NCBI RefSeq assembly: GCF_900292035.1
Contig: NZ_OMPO01000003.1
Location: 372,001 to 436,000, forward strand
Origin: Blastococcus sp. Marseille-P5729
GTDB taxonomy: Bacteria > Actinomycetota > Actinomycetes > Mycobacteriales > Antricoccaceae
Length of the DNA: 64,000 bases
Direction: 5' to 3'
Below, piece by piece: positions 19,747-27,362 of this stretch (position 1 is the first letter of the stretch; each line of letters starts with the position of its first letter). The notes beneath the pieces are model-generated. The model was not told the origin of the DNA. It ran no database searches and saw only the letters and a program-made list of their open reading frames with translations. The position numbers and the translations under genes are program-made.

Positions 19747-19796
19747 AGGCATTGGCGCCTACGCCACCGTCGTTGGTGGTGATGGCGCCAATGCCT
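19747..19796. repeat. 50-bp hairpin repeat, copy 2
   Basis: AGGCATTGGCGCC (19747-19759) pairs with GGCGCCAATGCCT (19784-19796), with the same inner CCACC/GGTGG stem as copy 1. It has the same orientation as copy 1 and lies between the crp stop and the start of the AbiEi/DUF559 gene. Confidence 0.9.
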
Positions 19797-19814
19797 CCGA
19801 GGAAAACGGGGGGA

Positions 19815-20489
19815 CTAGCGGGCGCGGCGGGCCAGGCGCTCCTTGTCGAGGATGATCACGCTCTTGCCCTCGAGGCGCAGCCACGAGCGGTGCGCGAAGT
19901 CGGCGAGCGCCTTGTTGACCGTCTCGCGGGAGGCGCCGACCAGCTGGGCCAGCTCCTCTTGAGTGAGGTCGTGGGTGACGCGCAGGTAGTCGCCTTCCTG
20001 CTGGCCGAACTGCTTGGAGAGGTTCAGCAGTGCCTTGGCGACGCGACCGGGGACGTCGGTGAAGATCAGATCGGCGACGATGTTGTTGGTCCGGCGCAGC
20101 CGCCGCGCGATGACGCGCAGCAGCCGCTCGGCGAGATCGGGGCGGTCGGTGAGCCACGGGCGGAGTGCCGCCTTCGGCAGTCGCGCGACGCGGACGTCGG
20201 TCAGCGCGGACGCCGTGGAGGTGCGCGGGCCGGGATCGAACAGCGACAGCTCGCCGAACTGGTCAGAGGGGCCCATGACGGCCAGCAGGTTCTCGCGGCC
20301 GTCGGCGGACTTGCGACCGATCTTCACCTTGCCGGCGAGCACGATGTAGAGGCTGTCACCCTGCTCGCCTTCCTTGAAGATGACCGACCCGCGGGCCAGG
20401 TCGAGGAACTCGAAGGAGCGGGCGAGAGCTTCCTGGGCCTCTTCATCAACGCCCTGGAACAGCCCTGCCCGGGCAAGTACCTCGTCCAC
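19815..20489 (-). CDS. crp: CRP/FNR-family cAMP receptor-type regulator
   Basis: This 224-residue protein has an N-terminal cyclic-nucleotide-binding barrel. The phosphate-binding cassette reads [17 protein letters not shown], keeping the E and the R-T-S/T pattern needed for cAMP. The C-terminal helix-turn-helix is [21 protein letters not shown]. It corresponds in sequence features and position (next to a small membrane protein and nth) to M. tuberculosis Crp (Rv3676), a global regulator. The GTG start at 20489 is preceded by AGGAGG. A 50-bp hairpin repeat sits 18 bases beyond its stop and may terminate it. Confidence 0.92.
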   Translation of the reverse strand: MDEVLARAGLFQGVDEEAQEALARSFEFLDLARGSVIFKEGEQGDSLYIVLAGKVKIGRKSADGRENLLAVMGPSDQFGELSLFDPGPRTSTASALTDVRVARLPKAALRPWLTDRPDLAERLLRVIARRLRRTNNIVADLIFTDVPGRVAKALLNLSKQFGQQEGDYLRVTHDLTQEELAQLVGASRETVNKALADFAHRSWLRLEGKSVIILDKERLARRAR

Positions 20490-20533
20490 GTGTCCTCCTG
20501 TGTCGGTGCGATTGCTCGCACGGTGTGCGGTCG

Positions 20534-20773
20534 TCAGTCCGTCTGCTCGACTGTGCTGGTCTTGCGCCGCGTGATCCTCCCACGCCAGCGCTCCATCGCC
20601 TTGCGCAGCCCGCCGGCGATGATGTTGTCGACATCCTCCTGCTTGGCGTGGTCAAGGAAGCGCTCGACCTCCTCGGGATCGTTCGAGCGCCGCAGCGGTG
20701 CTTCCACCTTCTCCATGAACAGCAGAAACAACAGTAGGCCGAAGGGGAAGAGGACGACTAGCAGGGCAGCCAC
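20534..20773 (-). CDS. Small single-pass membrane protein (Rv3675-like)
   Basis: This 79-residue protein has one N-terminal transmembrane helix (about residues 2-20) followed by a charged cytoplasmic tail. No domain is recognised. A small membrane protein occupies the same place between crp and nth in mycobacteria. It lies 44 bases upstream of crp on the same strand and may share its promoter. Confidence 0.65.
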   Translation of the reverse strand: MAALLVVLFPFGLLLFLLFMEKVEAPLRRSNDPEEVERFLDHAKQEDVDNIIAGGLRKAMERWRGRITRRKTSTVEQTD

Positions 20774-20933
20774 ACCATCTCCTTCGCACCCGCTGCCTGC
20801 GAGTCCCGGCGGCGGGCCTCACAGTGATCTTCAACAACTTACTCTTCATCTTGCCGCATCGGTGGGGGCGAACCAAGCAGGACCGCGCCCAATTCGTGCC
20901 CCGCGGCGTGGGCGGATGGTGCGGTGGGGTGCC

Positions 20934-20939
20934 TACGCT
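20934..20939 (+). promoter_or_regulatory. -10 box, leaderless promoter of nth
   Basis: TACGCT is followed by six bases and then the GTG at 20946. Confidence 0.55.
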
Positions 20940-20945
20940 GAGGGG

Positions 20946-21716
20946 GTGAATGACGCCAGCACTCCCGCAGATCCGGCGCCGCGCGCGCCCCGCCGCCGCA
21001 GCGCGAGCTCGTGGGCATCGGAAACTCCGCTCGGTCGCACCCGGCGGGCCCGCGCGATCAACCGTGGGCTCGCTGAGGCCTACCCCGACGCCCACTGCGA
21101 GTTGGACTTCCGTACCCCCCTCGAGCTGGCGGTGGCCACGATCCTGTCGGCACAGTGCACCGACAAGCGCGTCAACATGGTCACCCCGGCGCTGTTCGAG
21201 CGTTATCCGGACGCCGCGGCGTACGCCGGAGCCGACCGTGCCGAGCTCGAGGAGATGATCCGCAGCACCGGGTTCTACCGCAACAAGACGACCGCGCTGA
21301 TGGGCCTGGGACAGACGCTGGTCGACCAGTACGGCGGCGAGGTGCCGGGTCGGCTCGACGCGCTGGTGAAGCTCCCGGGCATGGGGCGCAAGACGGCCAA
21401 CGTCGTGCTGGGCAATGCCTTCGACATCCCGGGCATCACCGTCGACACGCACTTCGGCAGACTCGTGCGCCGCTGGCGACTGACCGACCTCGAGGACCCG
21501 GTCAAGGTCGAGCACGCGATCGGCGCCATGATCCCGAAGAAGGAATGGACGATCTTCAGCCACCGCGTGATCTTCCACGGCCGCCGGGTGTGCCACGCCC
21601 GCAAGCCGGCCTGCGGCGCCTGCCCGATCGCGCGGCTGTGCCCGTCGTACGGCGATGGCCCGACCGACCCCGCCGTCGCCGAGCAGCTCGTCAAGACCGC
21701 GGCCGACTTTCGCTGA
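20946..21716 (+). CDS. nth: Endonuclease III
   Basis: This 256-residue base-excision glycosylase/AP lyase removes oxidised pyrimidines. The helix-hairpin-helix [12 protein letters not shown] carries the catalytic lysine (K149), and the catalytic aspartate is D167 in [10 protein letters not shown] [4Fe-4S] cluster is formed by C216-x6-C223-x2-C226-x5-C232. The GTG at 20946 is chosen because of the TACGCT box just before it; the open frame upstream overlaps crp and is not coding. It is the first gene of the nth-TlpA-nudL-cupredoxin-marP series. Confidence 0.95.
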   Translation: MNDASTPADPAPRAPRRRSASSWASETPLGRTRRARAINRGLAEAYPDAHCELDFRTPLELAVATILSAQCTDKRVNMVTPALFERYPDAAAYAGADRAELEEMIRSTGFYRNKTTALMGLGQTLVDQYGGEVPGRLDALVKLPGMGRKTANVVLGNAFDIPGITVDTHFGRLVRRWRLTDLEDPVKVEHAIGAMIPKKEWTIFSHRVIFHGRRVCHARKPACGACPIARLCPSYGDGPTDPAVAEQLVKTAADFR

Positions 21717-21763
21717 TCGGGCCCGGCAATCCCGCTCGCGGCCGGTGCCGATGAGGAGGTGAC

Positions 21764-21769
21764 TACCCT
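21764..21769 (+). promoter_or_regulatory. -10 box, leaderless promoter of the TlpA gene
   Basis: TACCCT is followed by seven bases and then the GTG at 21777. Confidence 0.45.
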
Positions 21770-21776
21770 GGGTGAC

Positions 21777-22376
21777 GTGAGAAGGCGGATCGGTGTGCTG
21801 GTGGCAGCGCTCGCGATGGTGCTCGCAGGATGCGACTCGGACGGCGGCACCGACGGCGGCGAACCCACCATCTCGACCGCAGCCAAGGCGCCGGTCTCAG
21901 AGTTCACCGTCGCGTGTCCCGAGTTCACCGACCCCCAGACCGACCCGGACGACGACAAGCTCCCGGCGCTCTCCCTGGAATGCCTGGGTTCTGAGGGGGA
22001 GCCGGTCACGATGAGCGGCAGCCCGCCGCGACCGACGGTGATCAACCTCTGGGCGTCCTGGTGCTCGCCCTGCCGCGAGGAGATGCCGATCCTCGAGGAG
22101 TTCGCCACCGCCGCCGCCGACAAGGTCGACCTGCTGGGCGTCGCGAGCAGCGACAACCGCACGTCGTCCACCGCCTTCGCGGTCGAGTACTCGATGAGCT
22201 TTCCGAGCGTGCTGGATCCCAAGGCGAAGGTGATGGCCGACCAGGGCTTGCAGGGGCTACCGGGCACCCTGTTCATGGACGAGGACGGCGTCATCGTCTA
22301 CAAGCACGTGGGCGTCTACAAGAGCCTGGATGAGCTCAAGCAGGACGTCGCCGATCACCTCGGGGTGACCGTGTGA
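21777..22376 (+). CDS. TlpA/ResA-like thioredoxin lipoprotein
   Basis: The N-terminus is a lipoprotein signal (RRR, hydrophobic run, LAGC lipobox). A thioredoxin fold follows with WASWCSPCREEMPIL (C-x-x-C active site) and cis-proline segment GLPGTLF. It would act as an extracytoplasmic disulfide reductase anchored to the membrane. The GTG at 21777 gives a normal signal peptide and follows a TACCCT box; the in-frame GTG at 21759 is an alternative. Its stop overlaps the nudL start (GTGA). Rv3673c occupies the equivalent place. Confidence 0.85.
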   Translation: MRRRIGVLVAALAMVLAGCDSDGGTDGGEPTISTAAKAPVSEFTVACPEFTDPQTDPDDDKLPALSLECLGSEGEPVTMSGSPPRPTVINLWASWCSPCREEMPILEEFATAAADKVDLLGVASSDNRTSSTAFAVEYSMSFPSVLDPKAKVMADQGLQGLPGTLFMDEDGVIVYKHVGVYKSLDELKQDVADHLGVTV

Positions 22377-23053
22377 GCTCGGATCCGGGGCTCCCCGAGC
22401 CGGCCGAGTACGACTACGTAGAGCCACCGGCCTACCTCCACCAGCTGGTGCAGAAGGCGCAGCACGCGACCGCGGACGACATCCACCGATTCCGCCCGCC
22501 GGCCACCGGGGTGCGCCGATCAGCGGTGCTGATCCTGCTGGCCGACCAGGGCGATGGGCCCGACGTGCTGCTCACTGAGCGAGCATCGAAGATGCGCAGC
22601 CACTCCGGGCAGGTCTCGTTCCCAGGCGGCTCGATCGACCCCGAGGACGCCGACGAGTTCGCTGCCGCCCTCCGGGAGGCACGCGAGGAGGTCGGCCTCG
22701 ACACGGACGTCGTGTCGATCCACGCGCGGCTGCCCGACCTCTACATTCCCGTCACGAAGTTCTCGGTGGCCCCGGTGCTCGCGACGGCGCCCGAGGACTA
22801 CACCCTCGGCGAGATCAACCTGCACGAGGTCGAGCGGGCCACCAGGGTCCCGCTGTCGTTGCTGGCCGATCCCGACCTCCGCTACACCGTCACCACGCCC
22901 ACGGGCTACCGTGGGCCGGCGTTCGTCGTCGACGACCTGTTCATCTGGGGATTCACCGCCAACGTGCTGGACAGCGTGCTGCGGCTCGGCGGGGTCGCGC
23001 AGGACTGGGGCACCCGGCGAACCACCCCGCTACCAGAGAGGTTCCATCGATGA
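22373..23053 (+). CDS. nudL: Coenzyme A pyrophosphatase (NudL-type Nudix hydrolase)
   Basis: This 226-residue protein has the CoA-specific motif LLTERASKMRSHSGQVSFPGG immediately before the Nudix box (GGSIDP...REAREEVGL). Members hydrolyse CoA and its oxidised or acyl forms to adenosine 3',5'-bisphosphate and phosphopantetheine. It is co-translated with its neighbours: GTGA overlap with TlpA upstream and ATGA overlap with the cupredoxin downstream. Rv3672c is positionally equivalent. Confidence 0.88.
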   Translation: MSSDPGLPEPAEYDYVEPPAYLHQLVQKAQHATADDIHRFRPPATGVRRSAVLILLADQGDGPDVLLTERASKMRSHSGQVSFPGGSIDPEDADEFAAALREAREEVGLDTDVVSIHARLPDLYIPVTKFSVAPVLATAPEDYTLGEINLHEVERATRVPLSLLADPDLRYTVTTPTGYRGPAFVVDDLFIWGFTANVLDSVLRLGGVAQDWGTRRTTPLPERFHR

Positions 23054-23454
23054 AGCGGCTCAGCGCGGCTGCCGTGCTGCTGGTGCTCGCCGGATGCAGC
23101 TCGGACGGCGATTCCGACCCGTCGACGTCCAGCAGCGCCGCTTCGAACGTGACCGTCGAGGACGACGGCACGCAGGTGGTCGACCTGCGTGAGACCGACG
23201 AGTACCGCTTCGTGCCGGAGAACCCCAAGCTCACGACCGGCAAGATCCGGATTGACTTCACTAACACCTCGAAGACCAACACGCACAGCCTGGCATTCAA
23301 GCCCGGTGGACCGGTCGAGGAGATCCCGTTCATCAATCCGGGGGAGAAGGAGTCGATCGGCTTCTCGATCGCCACCCCCGGCGAGTACCAGTTCTTCTGC
23401 ACCTTCCATGAGTCGCTCGGCCAGCGCGGGATGCTGGTGGTCGAGGAGCCGTGA
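23050..23454 (+). CDS. Cupredoxin-domain lipoprotein
   Basis: This 134-residue protein has a lipoprotein signal (LVLAGC lipobox) and a plastocyanin-like domain. Candidate type 1 copper ligands are the histidine of NTHSLAF and the C, H and M of FFCTFHESLGQRGML. It is a membrane-tethered electron carrier or copper-binding protein outside the cell. It is inserted between nudL and marP, a position with no counterpart in M. tuberculosis. It overlaps both neighbours by 4 bases, so it is part of the operon. The donor and acceptor are unknown; the nearby TlpA suggests an extracytoplasmic redox theme. Confidence 0.82.
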   Translation: MKRLSAAAVLLVLAGCSSDGDSDPSTSSSAASNVTVEDDGTQVVDLRETDEYRFVPENPKLTTGKIRIDFTNTSKTNTHSLAFKPGGPVEEIPFINPGEKESIGFSIATPGEYQFFCTFHESLGQRGMLVVEEP

Positions 23455-24638
23455 GCGGCATCGCCGTCGACATCGTCATCGTGCTGATCGTGGTGGGGAT
23501 GTCGGCGTTCGGTTACCGCAGCGGCCTGTTGAAGGCGGCGTCCGCCCTGCTCGGGCTGATCCTCGGCCTGTTCATCGGGATCCCGCTCGTCGCGTACGTC
23601 GGCCGGCAGATCGACGATAGCGCGTGGCGGCTGGCCACCGTCGTCGGACTGCTCGTGCTCGTCGCGAACGCTGGGTACATCGGGGGCATGCTCGTCGGCG
23701 CCTGGCTGAGGTCGCATGTGCGCCGCCCGTTCGCGCAAGGTGTGGACCGGGCCGCGGGCGGCGTCCTTTCGACGGCGGTGGCGGTGCTGCTGGTGTGGAT
23801 GCTGGCCGTGCCCCTGGGCGCGTCCCGGGTCCCCGGCGTCGCCCAGGCGATCAAGGACTCCGCGATCCTGCCGCGGGTGGATGCTGTGATGCCGGACGCC
23901 GCCCGGTCGATGTACGAGGCCATCGACGGCGCGATCGACGCCCAGGGGCTGCCGGACGTCGTCGGGCCGCTGCAGCAGACCGACGTCGCGGAGGTCGGCA
24001 GCCCGGACGGCGCGAGCGCCGAAGCCCCCGCGGTCGTGGAGGCCAGTGGTTCGGTGGTCAAGGTGGTCGGGCACGCGCCGCAGTGCAACCGGATCATCGA
24101 CGGGTCGGGCTTTGCCTACGCGCCGGATCGAGTGGCCACGAACGCGCACGTGGTCGCCGGAACCGAGACCCTCTCCGTGCAGGTCGCCGGCGAGCAGTAC
24201 GACGCCACCGTCGTCTATGCCGACGAGAGCCTGGACCTCGCCGTCCTCGCCGTGGACGGCCTCGACGTCCCGCCGCTCGCGCTGAACACCGCAGGGCAGC
24301 AGCCCGGTGCGGACGTCGTGGTCGTCGGATATCCCGGCGGAGGGAACCTCACGCTCACGCCAGCGAAGGTCCGGGGCGAGGCCGACGTAACCGGCCCCAG
24401 CTTCCGCGGCGAGCACACGGTGACCCGTGACGTCCTGATGCTGCGCGGCTCGGTGGTGCCCGGCAACTCCGGCGGCCCGGTCGTCGACACCGACGGTCAG
24501 GTCGTCGGCGTGGTCTTCGGGGCGGCCGCCGACAAGCCGGACGTCGGCTACGCGCTGGCTATCGACTCGGTCGACGAGGAGCTTGCCGCAGCGACGTCCG
24601 CGCGGCAGAAGGTGGTCACCGGTGACTGCTACCCGTGA
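23451..24638 (+). CDS. marP: Membrane-anchored serine protease (MarP-like)
   Basis: This 395-residue protein starts with a four-helix CvpA/colicin V-like membrane domain (about residues 1-125), followed by a periplasmic trypsin-like domain. The triad is H233 (TNAHVVAG), D262 (LDLAVL) and S340 (PGNSGGP). C212 and C393 are placed like the disulfide known in M. tuberculosis MarP (Rv3671c), a protease needed for acid resistance. It ends the co-translated TlpA-nudL-cupredoxin-marP operon. The GTG start overlaps the cupredoxin stop. Confidence 0.92.
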   Translation: MSGIAVDIVIVLIVVGMSAFGYRSGLLKAASALLGLILGLFIGIPLVAYVGRQIDDSAWRLATVVGLLVLVANAGYIGGMLVGAWLRSHVRRPFAQGVDRAAGGVLSTAVAVLLVWMLAVPLGASRVPGVAQAIKDSAILPRVDAVMPDAARSMYEAIDGAIDAQGLPDVVGPLQQTDVAEVGSPDGASAEAPAVVEASGSVVKVVGHAPQCNRIIDGSGFAYAPDRVATNAHVVAGTETLSVQVAGEQYDATVVYADESLDLAVLAVDGLDVPPLALNTAGQQPGADVVVVGYPGGGNLTLTPAKVRGEADVTGPSFRGEHTVTRDVLMLRGSVVPGNSGGPVVDTDGQVVGVVFGAAADKPDVGYALAIDSVDEELAAATSARQKVVTGDCYP

Positions 24639-24644
24639 GGGCGA

Positions 24645-25580
24645 CTACTGGTCGCGGCTGTCGAGCTCCTGCAGCCAACGCACCAGCTCGTCGTTGACGG
24701 TCTTCGGGTGCTCCTCCGCGGGGAAGTGTCCGCAGTCGTCAAGCAGCCGCCAGTTGTAGTCGGCGCGCACGTAGGCTCCTGAGCCGTCAGCCGTGCCTGG
24801 GAGGACGCACGGATCATCCGTGCCGTGGATCTGCAGCACCGACCTGTCGAGGCGGCGTCGTAACGTCCGCACGAACGAGTAGCCGTCCGGGCGGATCAGC
24901 GAGCGCACCATCCACCGGAAGTACTCGGCGGCGCCGTACGACGCCTGGGGCACGCAGATCGCGTCGCGGTAGATGCGGACCGCGCCGGCGAAGTCGTCGG
25001 TCTCTTGCCAGCGCCGGGACGACCAGGCGCGCATCAGCGTGCGTACCTGCGCGCCGTGGTCCTTGGTGAGCCGGCGCTCCGGGAGCCGGGGCGGCTGGTA
25101 GCTGAAGATGTAGCGCGATCCCCGGCGCTGTGGCGCGCCGAAGACCATCTCGCGACGCCACCGGCGTGGGTGCGCCGCACCCAGCACGGCGAGGCCCCGC
25201 ACCATCTCCGGGTGCAGCGCGGCCAGCGCCCAGCCGATCATGCCGCCGAGGTCCTGCCCGACGACGTACGCCTCGGACTGCCCGAGCGCGCGGATCAACC
25301 CCGCGACGTCCCCGGCGGTCGTGGCCGGGTCGTAGGGGCGCGGTGGCTTGTCGCTGGAGCCGAAGCCGCGCAGGTCGGCGGCGACCACGCGGTACCCGGC
25401 CTCGCTGAGCGCGGGGATCTGATGCCGCCACGCCCACCACATCTGCGGGAAGCCGTGCAGCAGGACGACGAGCGGACCCGAGCCGGCCTCGGCCACGTGC
25501 AGCCGGACGCCGTTGGCGGTGATGTCACGGTGCGCCCAGGGCCCAGGCAGCAGCAGATCGTTCTGCTCGGTCAGGGCCAT
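24645..25580 (-). CDS. Epoxide hydrolase-like alpha/beta hydrolase (EphE-like)
   Basis: This 311-residue protein has an oxyanion HGFP motif (42-45) and a nucleophile elbow VVGQDLGG with aspartate 110, typical of epoxide hydrolases and haloalkane dehalogenases rather than serine esterases. A cap domain and a late DDCGHFPAEE histidine complete the core. It would open epoxides via an ester intermediate; the natural substrate is unknown. It is convergent with marP (6-base gap), as ephE (Rv3670) is in mycobacteria. Confidence 0.82.
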   Translation of the reverse strand: MALTEQNDLLLPGPWAHRDITANGVRLHVAEAGSGPLVVLLHGFPQMWWAWRHQIPALSEAGYRVVAADLRGFGSSDKPPRPYDPATTAGDVAGLIRALGQSEAYVVGQDLGGMIGWALAALHPEMVRGLAVLGAAHPRRWRREMVFGAPQRRGSRYIFSYQPPRLPERRLTKDHGAQVRTLMRAWSSRRWQETDDFAGAVRIYRDAICVPQASYGAAEYFRWMVRSLIRPDGYSFVRTLRRRLDRSVLQIHGTDDPCVLPGTADGSGAYVRADYNWRLLDDCGHFPAEEHPKTVNDELVRWLQELDSRDQ

Positions 25581-25603
25581 CCGCTGGGGAGGTGGGCAGA
25601 GAC

Positions 25604-26071
25604 TCAGGCGCGCGAGAGGGCGGCGTGCTTGCCCGGCACCTCGTCATCGCCCTTGACCGCGTCGACGAGATGCTTGTTGCGCTTCATCGAGTCGATCGTG
25701 CGCTCGGGCGCGCGGACCTTCTTGACCTTCTTCAGCCCGATCAGGCCGACGACGGCGGCCACGATGACGAAGAAGGCGAACACGATGAGGTAGGACGCCC
25801 AGCGCGGCAGCCCGATCGGATCGGTGAGCAGCTCGGCGACGAACACGAAGAAGAACGGGAATGAGAGCGCGGCGATCACGCCCGCCGCGGCCAGCATGCC
25901 CGAGCCCGCGACGCCCTTCTTCACCTCGGTCTTGACCTCGGTCTTGGCCAGCTCGAGCTCGGAGCGCAGCAGCGTGGAGAAGTGGGTCGAGGCCTCCTTC
26001 ACCAGCGTGCCGACACTCGGGTGGGCGACGTCCAGATCGTCGGCTGCGTGGCGGGGCTGCTGGGTCGACAT
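25604..26071 (-). CDS. Actinobacterial holin-X/phage holin superfamily III-type membrane protein
   Basis: This 155-residue protein has an amphipathic N-terminal region (SVGTLVKEASTHFSTLLRSELELAKTEVK) followed by two transmembrane helices and a charged C-terminus, which is the DUF1469/holin-X layout. Despite the name it is a cellular envelope protein of unknown role (Rv3669-like), not evidence of a prophage. I chose the ATG at 26071; a TTG further upstream (26113) is less likely. Confidence 0.75.
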   Translation of the reverse strand: MSTQQPRHAADDLDVAHPSVGTLVKEASTHFSTLLRSELELAKTEVKTEVKKGVAGSGMLAAAGVIAALSFPFFFVFVAELLTDPIGLPRWASYLIVFAFFVIVAAVVGLIGLKKVKKVRAPERTIDSMKRNKHLVDAVKGDDEVPGKHAALSRA

Positions 26072-26161
26072 CGGTGATCTCCTGCTGGTCAAGGCCTGGG
26101 ATGGCCGGTGCAACTGGCTCGCTCTGCTGACCAGTCTAGGGAAACGAGCCGGGGCGTGTGC

Positions 26162-26536
26162 CTATTCTGCCTGGTTGTTGTCGCGGGCGGACCTCTCATC
26201 CTCCTCCAAACGGGGGCCGAGCTCGTCGTGGTACATGTGCTCGGGGCGGGCCACGCCCGTGCGGTACGCCGTCCGGGTCAGCAGGTGCGCGGCGATCGGA
26301 GCGGTGGTCGCCTGGGCGATCGCGACGATCGCGAGCGCGGCAACCGCGCCCCAGGTGCGCAGCGTCAGCGCCAGGCCGATGAGGATCAGCAGCAGTCCGA
26401 GGGTCTGCGGCTTGGTGGCGGTATGTACGCGCGAGTAGATCTCCGGGAACCGGATCATCGCGAAGGCGCCGATCGCGCCCAGCAGGGCACCGGCGACGAT
26501 GAACAGCGCGCCGATCAGGTCCAGCGTCTCGGTCAC
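26162..26536 (-). CDS. mrpG: Na+/H+ antiporter subunit MrpG
   Basis: This 124-residue protein has three predicted transmembrane helices and the MnhG/MrpG pattern (GAFAMIRFPEIYSRVHTATKPQTLG). It is the last gene of the Mrp operon and overlaps mrpF by 4 bases. Mrp complexes exchange Na+ (or K+) for protons and support pH and salt homeostasis. Confidence 0.9.
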   Translation of the reverse strand: MTETLDLIGALFIVAGALLGAIGAFAMIRFPEIYSRVHTATKPQTLGLLLILIGLALTLRTWGAVAALAIVAIAQATTAPIAAHLLTRTAYRTGVARPEHMYHDELGPRLEEDERSARDNNQAE

Positions 26537-26811
26537 GGCTCACCATCCTCGTCCTGGGGGCGGGCGATGAATCGGGCCACCGACACCGTTCCGACGAAGC
26601 CGGCCATGCTCACGACGATCAGGATCGGGATCGCCGGAGGGGTGTTGGTGGTCACGACGGTGACCGCGATCGCGGACACCATGAGCACCACGAGGACGTC
26701 GAGGGCGAGGGTGCGGTCGAGGTCGGTGGGCCCGGCGGCGATCCGCCAGATGACCATCAGCGCGGCGCCCAGCAGCAGCACCAGCGCGACGGCGTACAGG
26801 ACGGTCGTCAT
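26533..26811 (-). CDS. mrpF: Na+/H+ antiporter subunit MrpF
   Basis: This 92-residue protein has three transmembrane segments and the MnhF signature RIAAGPTDLDRTLALDVL. Its ATG at 26811 overlaps the mrpE stop, and it overlaps mrpG downstream. Longer open frames upstream are shadows of mrpE and mrpD. Confidence 0.88.
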   Translation of the reverse strand: MTTVLYAVALVLLLGAALMVIWRIAAGPTDLDRTLALDVLVVLMVSAIAVTVVTTNTPPAIPILIVVSMAGFVGTVSVARFIARPQDEDGEP

Positions 26812-27362
26812 CGGCCCTCCTCCACCAGCTGGATCTCCGCGCGTGACCCGAGCGCGCGCACGACCCGGCGCTCCAGGGCGAGTGTCGATCGTCGGGCGCT
26901 CTCGATCGCCTCGGGGGTGGTCGCGGCGATCTCGTGGACGTAGATCGCGTTGGCGTGCCGCCGGGTGTCCATCACGACCGAGCCGGGTGTCAACGACACC
27001 ATCGCCGAGACGATCGTCAGGTACAGCGGCGAGTCGGTGCGCAGGGTCACCTCGATGATCGACCCGGTCGGGTGGCCGGGCCGCAGCGCGATCGCGACCA
27101 CCTGCGCGGTGGCGACGGTGAGGTCCCACAGGAACCGGCCGATCAACCCGATCAGCCGAAGAGGCCGCACCCGGCCCTCGTAGTCGATCCGCGGCATCCG
27201 CAGCGTGAGCGTGACGAGCAGGGCGATGAGCAGACCGCTCACGACATTGCCCACGCTCAGCTCGCCCCAGAGCATCACCCACAGCAGGGTGATCAGCAGT
27301 AAGGCGCGGATGTCGAAGTTCTCGAGGACGCGGCGGCGCGGTGCGTGACGGGGCGCGGTCAT
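26808..27362 (-). CDS. mrpE: Na+/H+ antiporter subunit MrpE
   Basis: This 184-residue protein has two N-terminal transmembrane helices followed by the cytoplasmic MnhE domain with SPLYLTIVSAMVSLTPGSVVMD and the H-A-N-A-I-Y-V-H motif. The ATG at 27362 overlaps the mrpD stop by 4 bases. It is needed for complex assembly in characterised Mrp systems. Confidence 0.9.
   Translation of the reverse strand: MTAPRHAPRRRVLENFDIRALLLITLLWVMLWGELSVGNVVSGLLIALLVTLTLRMPRIDYEGRVRPLRLIGLIGRFLWDLTVATAQVVAIALRPGHPTGSIIEVTLRTDSPLYLTIVSAMVSLTPGSVVMDTRRHANAIYVHEIAATTPEAIESARRSTLALERRVVRALGSRAEIQLVEEGR

Noticed and set aside
18658-19796. CRISPR array from repeated 50-bp units
   Set aside because: Only two copies about 1.1 kb apart with a gene between; no spacers and no cas genes.
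25604-26071. Prophage signal from a holin-like protein
   Set aside because: Holin-X proteins are ordinary actinobacterial envelope genes, and no other phage gene is nearby.
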